DNA of 63,592 nucleotides from CAZTCJ01 sp964612085 (GCA_964612085.1 CAZTCJ010000012.1:1-63592); one strand, 5' to 3'. Shown: positions 41,184-51,195, numbered from the stretch's first letter. Numbers and translations: made by a program. Notes: a model not told the origin generated them from the sequence alone.

Positions 41184-43205
41184 TTAAGACGCCGCGCGCA
41201 AAGGCGTGCCGGCGTCATCCGTTTGTGCCGCCGGCGCCTCGGCGTCCTCAGTAGACGCCTCGTCGTCACCGGCCGATTCCGTGGCCCGGCGGGGCAGGGC
41301 GACGGTCACGGTGGTGCCTTTGCCCAGCTCGCTTTCGATGCCCAGATGCCCGCCGCTCAGCTCCGCCAGGGTGCGGGCCATGGCAAGCCCGAGGCCGATC
41401 CCCTGGACGCCGGTTTCCATGGCCTGCCGGGTCCGGACGAACGGCTTGCCCAGCCCTTGCAATTCTTCTGAGTCGATACCGGTGCCCGTATCGGCCACCG
41501 TGATCTTGATCATGCGCAGATCCGCCTTGGCGCTCAGGGTGACTGTGCCGCCTTCGTCCGTGTGCTTGATGGCGTTCGACAGCAGATGCAGCAGGATGCG
41601 TTTGACGGCCGGCGCATCGGCGAAGGCGCTGGGCACGGGCGTGTTGTCCACGGTGAGAACCACGCCTTTGGCGTCCGCCTGGGGATTGGCGAGCCGGGCG
41701 GTTTCATCGAGCAGGGCGGGAATATCCAGACGGGCCGGGTCGAGCGCAGCGTCCCCTGCGCCGAACCGGGTCATGTCCAGAATGTCCTTGATCAGATTGA
41801 GGAGCGACTGGCCGCTGGCATGGATGTCGGTGATATATTCCTTGTACTTCTCGTTACCGAGCGGGCCGAACATTTCCTCTTTCATCATTTCCGAAAAGCC
41901 GAGAATGGCATTGAGCGGCGTGCGCAGCTCGTGGCTTGCATTGGCCAGAAACTCGGTGATCGCCTGCTCCGCGGCTTCCGCCCGCGCCGCTTCCTGGTGA
42001 AGGCGCCGTTCCAGATCGGCAAAGCCGTCCCCGGTCTCCTTCAGTTTCGCGGACAGGTCTTCCATGTCCCGTTCGCGGGCATGCAGACGGGCGTTCAGCG
42101 CTTCGGCCTCCCGCGTCTGGGCCAATTCGTCCGTGACGTCCCGGATGACGGTCAACATGCCGTCGCGGCCCAAAGCGTTTTTCTCCAGCCGGAACCATTT
42201 GCCGTCCCGCTCGAATTGACTGGCGGTATCGTCCAGGCACTGAATATGGAGGGCGGCGGTCAGCTCCTTGAAATCCCTGCCGAGCCGTTTGGCGAAGGGA
42301 CGGTTGGCGGCCACCAGATGGCCTTTGCTGTCCCACAGGGCCGCACCATCGCTCAGACCGTCCAGAAGAGCGCGGAACTGGAGCCGGGCTTGGCGGGTCT
42401 GACCGGCCAGGGCGCGCTCCTTTGAGGCGTCGCTCAAGATAGCGGCAAACCGCATGGCGCGCGGATGATCCGAATCAGGATCGCCGGGCAGGGCGAGGCC
42501 CGTCATGCGCATGGGCACGGGCGTGCCGTCGCGCCGCAGCATCAGGCAGACATGATCGAAGGTCAGATTGCCGGAGCGGGCCTGAATCTCCAGATGGCCG
42601 AGCAGTCCCTTGTAGTCCTTGGCGAAGAGAGACAGGAAATCGCCGCGCTCCACGGCCGTCTCGCGGTCTCCTTGCGGCCGGCCATAGCCCAGCGCCGCGA
42701 ACAGAGAATCCGAAACCTGAAGATCTTCCGATCCCTCTTCCCACTGGGCGAGGCCGGTTTTGGAGAGGGTCAGGGCTTGGGACAAATCATGAACGCCGGC
42801 CGCGCTGGACTGTGTCCGCGCGCCGCGCATCAGGAAAAACGCCCCGATACTGGGAATGGCGGCGGCGACCAGCACGGCGGCGAGGGTGATCCACAAATTG
42901 AATTGCGCCGTCTTGACGGGCCCGGCGCTCAGCGTATGGGCCGTGCGGACGATCGGCGCCGATCCATCGGCGGGCGCTGCCTGGGCCGCCCGATTATGGT
43001 GCACGGTGGCTCCGAGACCGAGCGCCAGGGCGGAAATCAGGTAAACGCCCACGGCCAGGCTGCGCGCCCGCGCGGCGGTAAAGCGCCTGACCCGTTCCGG
43101 CAGGCCAAGGGCCGATAAGGGAATCAAATCCGTCCCGAGCGCTTCCAGCTCCTGGATTTCGTCTTCCCTGTGCTCTTCCACCGTGTGCGTCTGATCGCGC
43201 CGCAT
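41184..43205 (-). CDS. PAS-containing sensor histidine kinase, DivJ/PleC-like
   Basis: A 673-residue kinase. Two membrane segments (about 48-68 and 105-127) surround a short periplasmic loop. Two PAS-like regions follow (about 145-260 and 275-370), then a coiled coil (about 370-420). His425 lies in ASHELRTPLNAILGFSEMM, and the ATPase domain has LLSNAIKHTDEGG, DTGTGID and GIGLGLAMARTL. The motif EMFGPLGNEKYKEYI just after the H-box is characteristic of alphaproteobacterial DivJ/PleC-type kinases. The C-terminus is acidic and Ala-rich. No regulator gene is adjacent, so the partner is elsewhere. Confidence 0.88.
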   Translation of the reverse strand: MRRDQTHTVEEHREDEIQELEALGTDLIPLSALGLPERVRRFTAARARSLAVGVYLISALALGLGATVHHNRAAQAAPADGSAPIVRTAHTLSAGPVKTAQFNLWITLAAVLVAAAIPSIGAFFLMRGARTQSSAAGVHDLSQALTLSKTGLAQWEEGSEDLQVSDSLFAALGYGRPQGDRETAVERGDFLSLFAKDYKGLLGHLEIQARSGNLTFDHVCLMLRRDGTPVPMRMTGLALPGDPDSDHPRAMRFAAILSDASKERALAGQTRQARLQFRALLDGLSDGAALWDSKGHLVAANRPFAKRLGRDFKELTAALHIQCLDDTASQFERDGKWFRLEKNALGRDGMLTVIRDVTDELAQTREAEALNARLHARERDMEDLSAKLKETGDGFADLERRLHQEAARAEAAEQAITEFLANASHELRTPLNAILGFSEMMKEEMFGPLGNEKYKEYITDIHASGQSLLNLIKDILDMTRFGAGDAALDPARLDIPALLDETARLANPQADAKGVVLTVDNTPVPSAFADAPAVKRILLHLLSNAIKHTDEGGTVTLSAKADLRMIKITVADTGTGIDSEELQGLGKPFVRTRQAMETGVQGIGLGLAMARTLAELSGGHLGIESELGKGTTVTVALPRRATESAGDDEASTEDAEAPAAQTDDAGTPLRAAS

Positions 43206-43622
43206 GCCGCCAATTTGCCCCCGCCCGCCGAACGAGCTTTAGAAATCGAACACTCTGTCAGTGGTCTTCGCATGCCCCTTACCATGCGTCCGACCCTCTG
43301 GCGATCATACAAATCCGCAATATGGGCTTTTGCCAGCCTGCGCCTGACATGCGCCGGCCATTGCCATGCGGACGATCCATCAGCCGTTTCTCAAGCGCGG
43401 GCCACCCGGCAACGGGCAGTTAACCACTGTGAAGCTCACATCGCGCAAAGGCCGATATGATTCGCCTGTCTTTCGATTATCCGGAGCTGGCAAGTCTTGT
43501 CACGCCAAAACACGCCTGCGTGGTCATTTTCCGCAAGCGGACTCTCCATACAGGGAATGTTGACGGTTTGGCCTGTGCCAGTGAGTCACTTTGGCACAGG
43601 CCGTGAGCGGGTGTGAGGGCCC
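43206..43622. other. 417-bp gap with a strong hairpin after pepN
   Basis: No gene identified. A perfect 11-bp inverted repeat, GGCCTGTGCCA (43570-43580) with TGGCACAGGCC (43592-43602), lies about 20 bp beyond the pepN stop on the minus strand and probably helps end or stabilise that transcript, although no T-run follows. A second palindrome, CGCATG...CATGCG (43269-43288), lies near the kinase promoter region. Confidence 0.5.
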
Positions 43623-46259
43623 TCAGCCTTCCAGGGTGCGCGTGACGACCTCGTAAAGATTGTCCGAGATGCCCTTCGTGGCCTTGATGGTCTCGAAGCT
43701 CTCGGCGATCAGGGCGCGGCGCTTCGGCTCCAGCTTGCGCCAGGTCTTGATCGCGCCGAACAGCCGCGCCGCGAACAGCGGATTAAGCTTGTCGATGGCC
43801 AGAACCTGCTCAGCGAAGAAGCGGTATCCCGCGCCGTCGGCGGCATGGAACGCGTTTGGATTGCCCAGCGCGAAGGCGCCGATCAGCGCCCGCACCCGGT
43901 TCGGATTGCGCAAGGAAAAGGCCTCGTGCCGGGTCAGCGCCTTGACGCGCTCCAGCGTGTCGGACCGGGCGGCCCTGGCGTGGATGGCAAACCACTTGTT
44001 GACCACCAGCGGCTCGGCCTGCCAGCTTGCGTAGAACTGGTCGAGAATGGCGTCGCGTTCCGCCCCGTCCTGGTCCGCCACAAGGCTGAGACCCGCCAGA
44101 CGGTCGGTCATGATCGTCGCTGTGCGGGCCTGCTCCCGGATCAGGCCGTCAATATGCGGATCGTTCAGGCTGGATAGCAAGGTGAGGCAGGTATTGGCGA
44201 GCGCGCGCCGGCCCGCCTGGTCCGCGCCCGGATCGAACGGGGCAGACCGGTCGTAAGCCGTGTGGCGGCGTTCCAGGCGATCCTTCAGGGACGAGGCCAG
44301 GGTTTTGACGAAAAGCCGTCTGGCCCGGTGGATCGCTTCCGGATCGATGACCTCCAGGCTCTGGGCCACATCGTCCTCGGAGGGCGGCGTCATGAGACGG
44401 GCGAGGAAGGCAGGCTGCAGACTGTCCGTATCCAGGCAATCGCCGAGGGCGGTAATGAGGGCCTTGCCCCGGTCCGATGGGTCCGCTCCGCCCGCCATGT
44501 CGCCGATTTCGGTCAGCCCCATGCGATAGGCCGCCTCCCAGCGGTTGAACGGGTCGGGATCGGCCGCGATCAGGCGCACGGAATCCTCGGTGCTCAAGTC
44601 GAGATCGAGGGTCACCGGTGCTGAAAAATGGCGCAGGACGGATGGCGTGGGGCGCTCGCCGATATCCTCGAAAACAAAGCTCTGGGACGCACCGGTCAGC
44701 ACAAGGACATAGTCCAACGGCGCTTCGGCATTGTTGTCGCCCTGAAGCTTCAAGGGGAGTGCCGCTCCGTCCGCGCCTAAAAGACCCATCCGTATGGGAA
44801 CCGGCACTGGTTCCTTGACCTCCTGTCCGGGCGTGGGCGGGGTGGTTTGCGTCACATGCAGGGTGAAGGTGCGGGCCGCTGGATCGTACTCGCCCTTAGC
44901 CGTCACCTGAGGCGTTCCGGCCTGGGCGTACCAGCGCATGAAGGCAGACAGGTCCCGCCCGGCCGCCTTCTCGAAGCTGCCGACGAAATCCTCCACCGTG
45001 GCCGCCTCGCCATCATGCTCGGCGAAATAGATGTCCATGCCCTTGGAGAAGGTCTCATCCCCCAGCATGGTGTGCAGCATACGGACAAGCTCCGCGCCTT
45101 TTTCATAAACGGTCGCGGTATAGAAATTGTCGATCTTGATGAACCGGTCGGGGCGCACGGAATGGGCGAGGCCGCCCGCATCTTCCGGGAACTGAAAAGC
45201 GCGCAGGCGCGTCACGTCATCGATGCGCTTGACCGTGGGGTCGCGCATATCGGCGGTGAATTCCTGGTCCCGGTAGACGGTCAGGCCTTCCTTGAGGCAA
45301 AGCTGGAACCAGTCGCGGCAGGTGATGCGGTTGCCCGTCCAGTTGTGGAAATACTCGTGCGCGATCACGGATTCGATGCGTTCGTAATCCATGTCGGTGG
45401 CGGTCTCCGGGCTCGCCAGCACCAGGGCATCGTTGAAAATATTGAGCCCCTTGTTCTCCATGGCGCCCGCATTGAAATCGCTCACCGCCACGATCATGAA
45501 AATATCGAGATCGTATTCCCGGCCGAAGACCTCTTCGTCCCATGTCATGGAGCGCTTGAGCGCATCCATGGCATAGGTGCAGCGTTCCTCCTTGCCATGT
45601 TCCGTGTAGATCCTAAGGGGCACCTGGCGGCCCGAGCGGGTGGTGAAGCGGTCCTCGATATGGCCGAGATCGCCCGCAACCAGCGCGAACAGATAGCTGG
45701 GCTTGGGATGCGGATCGTGCCACTCCGCGAAATGGCGCCCGCCGTCGAGCGGTCCCGAAGCGCCCGGATTGCCATTGGACAGCAGAACCGGCGCCGTCTT
45801 GGCATCGGCGGTCAGGCGCACCGTGTAAACGGCCAGATTGTCGGGCCGGTCCAGGAAATAGGTGATCTTGCGGAAGCCCTCCGCTTCGCACTGGGTACAG
45901 AACATGCCGTTCGACATGTAAAGCCCTTCGAGCGAGGTGTTGGCGCCCGGATCGATCTCCACTTCCGTTTCCAGGGTGAAGGCGTCGGGCAGGCTGGCGA
46001 GCACGGTCAGGCTGCGCTCGTCGGTTTCGTACGCGCCGCCGGTCAGATCCTGACCGTCGAGCCGCAGCGCTTTCAGGGTCAGGCCCGTGCCATCGAGCCG
46101 CAGCGGGCCGGTGGCGCCGGGCCTGCGCCGGATGGCGAGAGTGGCGCGCACCTGGGTGCGGGTGGGATCGAGATCGATATCGAGCCGGGCCGTGGTAATC
46201 TCAAAAGGCGCTGGGGCATAATCCTTTAAAAATATGGCTTTAGGCGTATCTGTTCTCAT
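43623..46259 (-). CDS. pepN: aminopeptidase N (M1 family)
   Basis: An 878-residue cytoplasmic zinc aminopeptidase that removes N-terminal residues from peptides. The exopeptidase motif GAMENKGLNIF lies near residue 264. The zinc motif HEYFHNW begins near residue 299, with the third ligand Glu 18 residues after the second His (CLKEGLTVYRD), giving HExxHx18E. Length and ending match E. coli-type PepN with its C-terminal helical domain. AGGAG precedes the ATG by 6 nt. It is divergent from the MarR gene. Confidence 0.95.
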   Translation of the reverse strand: MRTDTPKAIFLKDYAPAPFEITTARLDIDLDPTRTQVRATLAIRRRPGATGPLRLDGTGLTLKALRLDGQDLTGGAYETDERSLTVLASLPDAFTLETEVEIDPGANTSLEGLYMSNGMFCTQCEAEGFRKITYFLDRPDNLAVYTVRLTADAKTAPVLLSNGNPGASGPLDGGRHFAEWHDPHPKPSYLFALVAGDLGHIEDRFTTRSGRQVPLRIYTEHGKEERCTYAMDALKRSMTWDEEVFGREYDLDIFMIVAVSDFNAGAMENKGLNIFNDALVLASPETATDMDYERIESVIAHEYFHNWTGNRITCRDWFQLCLKEGLTVYRDQEFTADMRDPTVKRIDDVTRLRAFQFPEDAGGLAHSVRPDRFIKIDNFYTATVYEKGAELVRMLHTMLGDETFSKGMDIYFAEHDGEAATVEDFVGSFEKAAGRDLSAFMRWYAQAGTPQVTAKGEYDPAARTFTLHVTQTTPPTPGQEVKEPVPVPIRMGLLGADGAALPLKLQGDNNAEAPLDYVLVLTGASQSFVFEDIGERPTPSVLRHFSAPVTLDLDLSTEDSVRLIAADPDPFNRWEAAYRMGLTEIGDMAGGADPSDRGKALITALGDCLDTDSLQPAFLARLMTPPSEDDVAQSLEVIDPEAIHRARRLFVKTLASSLKDRLERRHTAYDRSAPFDPGADQAGRRALANTCLTLLSSLNDPHIDGLIREQARTATIMTDRLAGLSLVADQDGAERDAILDQFYASWQAEPLVVNKWFAIHARAARSDTLERVKALTRHEAFSLRNPNRVRALIGAFALGNPNAFHAADGAGYRFFAEQVLAIDKLNPLFAARLFGAIKTWRKLEPKRRALIAESFETIKATKGISDNLYEVVTRTLEG

Positions 46260-46387
46260 TTTGATCTCCTGATGGCGGGCCTGGGGCCGGGGCGTGTTTG
46301 GCGGGAGAGGAACAAGCCTAAGCCGCTCCGGTCAAGGGGGGATAGGGCGCGCGTTGAGGCTGTGGCATAGCGTCACCTGTTTGTCAT

Positions 46388-46402
46388 AAGGTATACTATC
46401 TT
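46388..46402. promoter_or_regulatory. imperfect palindrome in the marR promoter
   Basis: AAGGTATACTATCTT is a 15-bp imperfect palindrome centred on GTATAC/ATACTA, in an AT-rich stretch about 25-35 bp before the MarR start. It overlaps a -10-like TATACT and is a plausible MarR operator. Confidence 0.4.
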
Positions 46403-46424
46403 CAAACTGGTACAGGCGGCCCGG

Positions 46425-47045
46425 ATGGACGCCCGAATGGGGAGCCATGATTCCATGGCGCAAGATGACATAGAGATGGAAACGGGCACTTTAGGTCTGG
46501 CCAACGATGTCAAGCCGGCCCATGCGGCCCACAATCTGACCGATGCCGACGACAGCGTGATCGAACAGGTGGTCGGCGCCTTGATCGACGATGTGCACCG
46601 CATTCTAGCGCGTATCTTCGACCGGCGCATGGCGCGGCTCGGCCTGACCCGCGCCCAATGGCGTGTGCTGACCTTTCTGTTCCGCCAGGACGGCATGACC
46701 CAGAGTGCGCTGGCCGAACTCCTTGAAATGGAACGCGCGCCCCTGGGCCGTCTGCTCGACCGCTTGGAAGAAAGCGGCTGGGTGGAGCGCCGCGCTCACC
46801 CCGGCGACAAGCGGGCGAAGCATGTTTTCCGCACCGCCAAGATCGACCTTTTGCTGCCGACCCTCAAAACCGATGCCCATGAAGTGCTGTCCATGGCCTT
46901 CGATGGCGTCTCCAGACCCGCCCGCATGATGATCGTCGAGGAACTGTCGCGGGTGAAAACCAATTTGCAAAAGGCCGAGGAGCGGGGCTTCGCCGACAAG
47001 GGTGACGTCGCGTCCGCACCGTCTGACGGGCCGTCCCGGGCCTGA
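46425..47045 (+). CDS. MarR-family transcriptional regulator
   Basis: Up to 206 residues. The winged-helix core spans about 50-175: FDRRMARLGLTRAQWRVLTF, the recognition helix TQSALAELLEMERAPLGRLL, and the wing with WVERRAHPGDKRAKHV. The 5' end is uncertain: ATG at 46425 is the longest, while ATG at 46455 has GGGGAG 10 nt upstream. The N- and C-terminal tails outside the core are low-complexity. The two acyl-CoA dehydrogenase genes downstream, on the same strand, suggest that it responds to an acyl or aromatic CoA ester, which is inference. Confidence 0.9.
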   Translation: MDARMGSHDSMAQDDIEMETGTLGLANDVKPAHAAHNLTDADDSVIEQVVGALIDDVHRILARIFDRRMARLGLTRAQWRVLTFLFRQDGMTQSALAELLEMERAPLGRLLDRLEESGWVERRAHPGDKRAKHVFRTAKIDLLLPTLKTDAHEVLSMAFDGVSRPARMMIVEELSRVKTNLQKAEERGFADKGDVASAPSDGPSRA

Positions 47046-47172
47046 AGGCGAGGCTGCGGCTCAGCTTTGCGCGTGGTCGCGCGTCCGCTGCGTCCGCAAG
47101 CCCCCTTTCCTAAACCCACGCCCCTGGTATCCTGATCTTTAAGAAAAATCGTGAGAACCGGCGCGCTTCTGG

Positions 47173-47217
47173 GCCGCATTTCCTGGAGCCGCGTTCCCTG
47201 AGGCCGCGTTCAATGGG
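47173..47217. repeat. three tandem 15-bp imperfect repeats
   Basis: Units of the form GCCGCrTTyCCTGrr occur at 47173-47187 and 47188-47202, with a more diverged third copy at 47203-47217, ending just before the GGGAGGAAAG ribosome site of the acyl-CoA dehydrogenase gene. They lie in its 5' leader. Confidence 0.6.
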
Positions 47218-47228
47218 CGGGAGGAAAG

Positions 47229-48356
47229 ATGAATTTCGATTTCTCTGACGATCAGAAGTTCCTGAAGGATCAGGCACGCAAATTCCTGACCGAGAAATGT
47301 CCGCCGGACACGGTCAGGGCCGTGCTCGAAGGCGACGCGACCCATGACGCCGATCTGTGGCGGGCGGTCTGCGAGATGGGCTGGCCCGGCACGGCGATCC
47401 CGGAAGCCTATGGCGGACTGGGTCTCGGTTATCTGGAATTATGCGTGATTGCGGAAGAGCTGGGCCGGTCGCTGGCGCCCATTCCCTTCGCATCCTCCGT
47501 GTACCTTGCATCGGAAGCCTTGCTCGTGGCGGGCAGCGAGGAGCAGAAGAAAGCCCATCTGCCGAAACTGGCGAGCGGCGAGGTGATCGGCACCCTGGCC
47601 TTGAGCGAAGGGCAGCAAATGCCGACCCCGGCCTCGATGACGCTGCGCTTTGACGGGGCGACCGTCAGTGGCGAGAAGATGCCCGTTCCCGACGGCATGG
47701 TGGCCGAGCTTGCTGTCGTGGCCGCCAAGACCAGCGACAGCGATGCGGAAGACGCGGTCGATCTGGTGCTGGTCAATCTGAACAGTCCGGGCGTTGCCCG
47801 CGAAACCGTCAAGACCTTGGATCCCTCCCGGCCCCAGGCGCGCGTCACCTTCAATAAGGTGCCTGCGGAGCGTCTGGGCCGTGCCGGCGAGGGCTGGTCG
47901 CTGACCCGGCGCGTGCTCGACCGGGCCGCCGTGCTGATGGCCTTCGAGCAGGTGGGCGGTGCTGATGTCTGCCTGGAAATGGCCAAGGAATACGCGCTTT
48001 CCCGCTATGCTTTCGGCCGCCAGATCGGTTCGTTCCAGGCGATCAAGCACAAGCTCGCCGACATGTATATCAACAACGAGCTGGCCCGCTCCAACGCCTA
48101 TTATGGCGCCTGGGCGCTCTCCACGGACTCGCCGGATCTGGCTCTGGCGGCCGCCGGTGCGCGGGTCTCGGCCACGGATGCCTATCATTATGCGTCCAAG
48201 GAGAATATCCAGACCCATGGCGGCATGGGCTTCACCTGGGAAGTGGATTGCCATCTCTATTACCGCCGGTCGAAGGCGCTTTCTTTGGCGCTCGGCTCCG
48301 CGCGGGTGTGGAAGGACAGGCTGGTGAACCAGCTCGAACGGCGCAACGTCGCCTGA
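47229..48356 (+). CDS. acyl-CoA dehydrogenase (short FadE-type subunit)
   Basis: A 375-residue acyl-CoA dehydrogenase. The N-terminal helical domain starts MNFDFSDDQKFLKDQARKFL. The C-terminal helices include YALSRYAFGRQIGSFQAIKH and QTHGGMGFTWEVDCHLYYRR. The central FAD-binding beta domain is weakly conserved: the usual TEPxxGSD motif is replaced by LSEGQQMPTP, so this chain may not bind FAD in the usual way. The last third lacks the YEGT catalytic segment of MCAD. It pairs with the next acyl-CoA dehydrogenase gene 45 bp downstream and may form a heteromeric enzyme. GGAGG precedes the ATG. Confidence 0.9.
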   Translation: MNFDFSDDQKFLKDQARKFLTEKCPPDTVRAVLEGDATHDADLWRAVCEMGWPGTAIPEAYGGLGLGYLELCVIAEELGRSLAPIPFASSVYLASEALLVAGSEEQKKAHLPKLASGEVIGTLALSEGQQMPTPASMTLRFDGATVSGEKMPVPDGMVAELAVVAAKTSDSDAEDAVDLVLVNLNSPGVARETVKTLDPSRPQARVTFNKVPAERLGRAGEGWSLTRRVLDRAAVLMAFEQVGGADVCLEMAKEYALSRYAFGRQIGSFQAIKHKLADMYINNELARSNAYYGAWALSTDSPDLALAAAGARVSATDAYHYASKENIQTHGGMGFTWEVDCHLYYRRSKALSLALGSARVWKDRLVNQLERRNVA

Positions 48357-48401
48357 TCGGCCCAGGGATCGATCAGTTCAGGGATTAAGGAGACGCTCGA
48401 T

Positions 48402-49631
48402 ATGGATTTCAACGATACGCCTGAAGAAGCCGCGTTCCGCGCGGAAGTGCGCGGCTGGCTCGAAGCGAATGCGCGGGCCAAGTCCGACGAGACGGAAAGG
48501 CGCCGTAAGGGCATGTCCGAGGCCGAGCTTCTGGCCGAGGCCAAGGCCTGGCAGGCGAAGAAGGCGGCGGCCCGTTTCGCCCAGATCACCTGGCCCGAGG
48601 AATTCGGCGGCCGGGGCGGCACGCCCATGCAGTCGGTGATCTACAATCAAGAAGAATCCAAATTCGACGTGCCGCGCGGGTTCTTCGAGATCGGGCTCGG
48701 CATGTGCATCCCCACGCTGATGGCCTATGCGACGCCTGAACAGCTCGCACGCTATGTGGCGCCCGCGCTGCGGGGCGAGGAGATCTGGTGCCAGCTCTTT
48801 TCCGAACCGGCGGCGGGCTCCGACGTGGCGGGCCTGCGCACCCGCTGCGAGCGCGACGGCGATGACTGGATCATCAATGGGCAGAAGGTCTGGACCTCCG
48901 GCGCCCATTACTCCGACTACGGCATTCTGGTCACGCGCTCCGACCCCAACGTGCCCAAGCACAAGGGCTTGACCTTTTTCTTCCTTGACATGAAATCGCC
49001 GGGTGTCGAGGCGCGGCCCATCAAGCAGGCGAGCGGCGGCGCGAACTTCAACGAAGTGTTCTTCAACGATGTGCGCATTCCGGATAGTCAGCGTCTGGGC
49101 GATGTGGGCGATGGCTGGAAAGTGGCGCTCACCACACTGATGCATGAACGCTTGGCCATCGGCGGCGGCTCTGGCGGACCGGACGTCAATGAGCTGATCG
49201 AACTGGCGCGCACCGTCATGTTGGAAGACGGCGCGGCCATCGACAATGCGGCCGTGCGCGAGCGCATCGCGGAATGGTATGTGCGCGCCCAAGGCCTGAC
49301 CTACACCCGCTACCGTACCCTGACCGCCCTGTCGCGCGGGCAGGTGCCCGGGCCTGAAAGCTCCATCGGCAAGGTGGTGACCGCCAGCCAGCTTCAGGAA
49401 CTGACCAGTCTGGCCATGGATTTGCAGGATATGGGCGGTGTGGTCATGGAAGCCTTCGCGCCGTTCGAGGCGGCCTTCCAGCAGGCCTATATGTGGGCGC
49501 CCGGTCTTCGAATTGCTGGCGGTACGGATGAGATTTTGCGCAATATTATTGCAGAACGTGTGCTCGGAATGCCACAGGACGTCAGAGTCGACAAGGATGT
49601 CCCGTTTCGGGACCTTCCCACTGGTAAATGA
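48402..49631 (+). CDS. acyl-CoA dehydrogenase (large FadE-type subunit)
   Basis: A 409-residue enzyme. It has an N-terminal helical domain with an inserted charged helix (residues about 26-50), FAD/substrate motifs FSEPAAGSDVAGLRT and INGQKVWTSGAHYSDYG, and a C-terminal domain ending with GGTDEILRNIIAERVLG. In MCAD-type enzymes the residue before GT is the catalytic Glu. Here it is Gly, as in several long FadE proteins. It follows the shorter acyl-CoA dehydrogenase and a MarR gene. The substrate is unknown, with branched or cyclic acyl-CoA possible. Confidence 0.92.
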   Translation: MDFNDTPEEAAFRAEVRGWLEANARAKSDETERRRKGMSEAELLAEAKAWQAKKAAARFAQITWPEEFGGRGGTPMQSVIYNQEESKFDVPRGFFEIGLGMCIPTLMAYATPEQLARYVAPALRGEEIWCQLFSEPAAGSDVAGLRTRCERDGDDWIINGQKVWTSGAHYSDYGILVTRSDPNVPKHKGLTFFFLDMKSPGVEARPIKQASGGANFNEVFFNDVRIPDSQRLGDVGDGWKVALTTLMHERLAIGGGSGGPDVNELIELARTVMLEDGAAIDNAAVRERIAEWYVRAQGLTYTRYRTLTALSRGQVPGPESSIGKVVTASQLQELTSLAMDLQDMGGVVMEAFAPFEAAFQQAYMWAPGLRIAGGTDEILRNIIAERVLGMPQDVRVDKDVPFRDLPTGK

Positions 49632-49767
49632 TCACAAAATCACTATCTTCCTCGTCGTGGCTGGGCTGCTCGGGGCGCCCGGCCACATGCGTTTTAGAGT
49701 GTTTTGAACTTTGTTAAGCGGGTTTTGACGAGACCGCCCGCATAGTTCGGGGATGGTTCGGAGTTCT

Positions 49768-51195
49768 ATGAGTATCTCACCTGGTCGGCTGGTGCGCGGC
49801 TGCGCGGCCGGCTTTCTTCTTTCCTGCATGATCGTTATGAGCGCCGCCCAATTGGGTGAATTCGGCGTGCGGTCAGCCATGCCCATGCCGGTCCTCAAAC
49901 CCGAGGCCCTCATCCCGCGCACCGTCTTGGAGCGTGTGCGCGAGGAGGGCCGTCTGATCGTCCTCACCTATAACGGTCCCACCACGTATTTTCTCGATAA
50001 GGACGATCCGGCCGGGTTCGAGCACGATCTGGCGAGCGCCTTCGCAGATCATCTCGGTGTCGAGGTTGAGTTCCGCGTGCTGAAGAGCGTTGCGGATGTT
50101 CTGGCCGCTCTGAGCGCGGGTGAGGGGCATCTTGCGGCCGGCGTGACGCGCACGAAAGATCCGCGTACTGCTTTCCTGTCCGGCCCCGCCTATAGCGCCG
50201 TGCGCCAGCAACTCGTTTGTCACCGGAAGGGCCCCCGGCCCAGCAAGGCGAGGCTGCATAAAGCGTCCATCACGGTCGTGACCGAACAGTCCTACCGCTC
50301 CCGGATGAATGATTTGAAGGAACGCGCGCCAGCGCTTCAATGGGCCGCCAATCGCGGTCTGACGGCCGAGGATCTCATGGCCCGGGTCGCGGCGCGCGAA
50401 ATCGACTGTACGGTCGGGGATTCAACGCTTGTTTCTCTGACTAGGCGCTATCACCCCGATCTGATCGTGCCCTTCGATCTGACGGAAAGGGAAAATCTGT
50501 CCTGGATGATGCCCGAGGATGCGGTGGACCTGTCATCGGAAGTGGCTCGCTTCTTCGCCCTCGAGACGACGGCACAACTGATCGAAGGCTTGAAGGAACG
50601 CTATTACGGCCATGTGCCGGCCTTCGATTATGTGGATCTGTCGGTCTTCCGCCAGCGGATCGGCGAGCGGCTTGACGGCTACATCCCCGCTTTCGGGCGG
50701 GCGGCCCGCACGACCGGGTTCTCCTGGCGCCTGCTGGCGGCCATGGCCTATCAGGAATCCCATTGGGACCCGGAAGCCACCAGCCCGACAGGCGTCCGTG
50801 GTCTGATGATGCTGACGCGGGCGACCGCTGAGGAAATGGGCGTCGCCGACCGGCTCGATGCTAAACAGAGCATTCGCGGCGGCGCGCGCTATCTGCGCCG
50901 CCTCTATGACCGCCTGCCCAAGGCCGTGACCGGCGATGACCGCCTGTGGCTGGCGCTTGCCGCTTACAATGTGGGTTACGGCCATCTGCTCGATGCCCGC
51001 AAGCTGGCCCGTGGCAAGGGTCTCAATCCGAACCGTTGGGCGGATCTGAAGACCGTCCTTCCGCTGCTGTCGGATCCGGCTTATTACAAGACCCTGACCT
51101 ACGGCTATGCGCGGGGCCGCGAGCCGGTGGGCTATGTGGCCCGTGTGCGCCATTACTGGGATATCCTCAAGCGCTCCGGCCCGGCGGAAGCGTAG
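49768..51195 (+). CDS. mltF: MltF-like lytic transglycosylase with solute-binding domain
   Basis: A 475-residue exported protein. It has a signal peptide (about 1-27), a periplasmic solute-binding-protein domain of family 3 (about 55-282, RLIVLTYNGPTTYFLDKDDP onward), and a C-terminal goose-lysozyme-like transglycosylase domain (about 300-470). The catalytic Glu330 is in AYQESHWDPEATSPTGVRGL, followed by the family landmark LALAAYNVGYGHLLDARKL. It cleaves peptidoglycan with formation of anhydromuramic ends. Start ATG 49768 has GGAG 4 nt upstream. ATG 49753 is an alternative. The next gene, dusA, is 55 bp downstream. Confidence 0.9.
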   Translation: MSISPGRLVRGCAAGFLLSCMIVMSAAQLGEFGVRSAMPMPVLKPEALIPRTVLERVREEGRLIVLTYNGPTTYFLDKDDPAGFEHDLASAFADHLGVEVEFRVLKSVADVLAALSAGEGHLAAGVTRTKDPRTAFLSGPAYSAVRQQLVCHRKGPRPSKARLHKASITVVTEQSYRSRMNDLKERAPALQWAANRGLTAEDLMARVAAREIDCTVGDSTLVSLTRRYHPDLIVPFDLTERENLSWMMPEDAVDLSSEVARFFALETTAQLIEGLKERYYGHVPAFDYVDLSVFRQRIGERLDGYIPAFGRAARTTGFSWRLLAAMAYQESHWDPEATSPTGVRGLMMLTRATAEEMGVADRLDAKQSIRGGARYLRRLYDRLPKAVTGDDRLWLALAAYNVGYGHLLDARKLARGKGLNPNRWADLKTVLPLLSDPAYYKTLTYGYARGREPVGYVARVRHYWDILKRSGPAEA

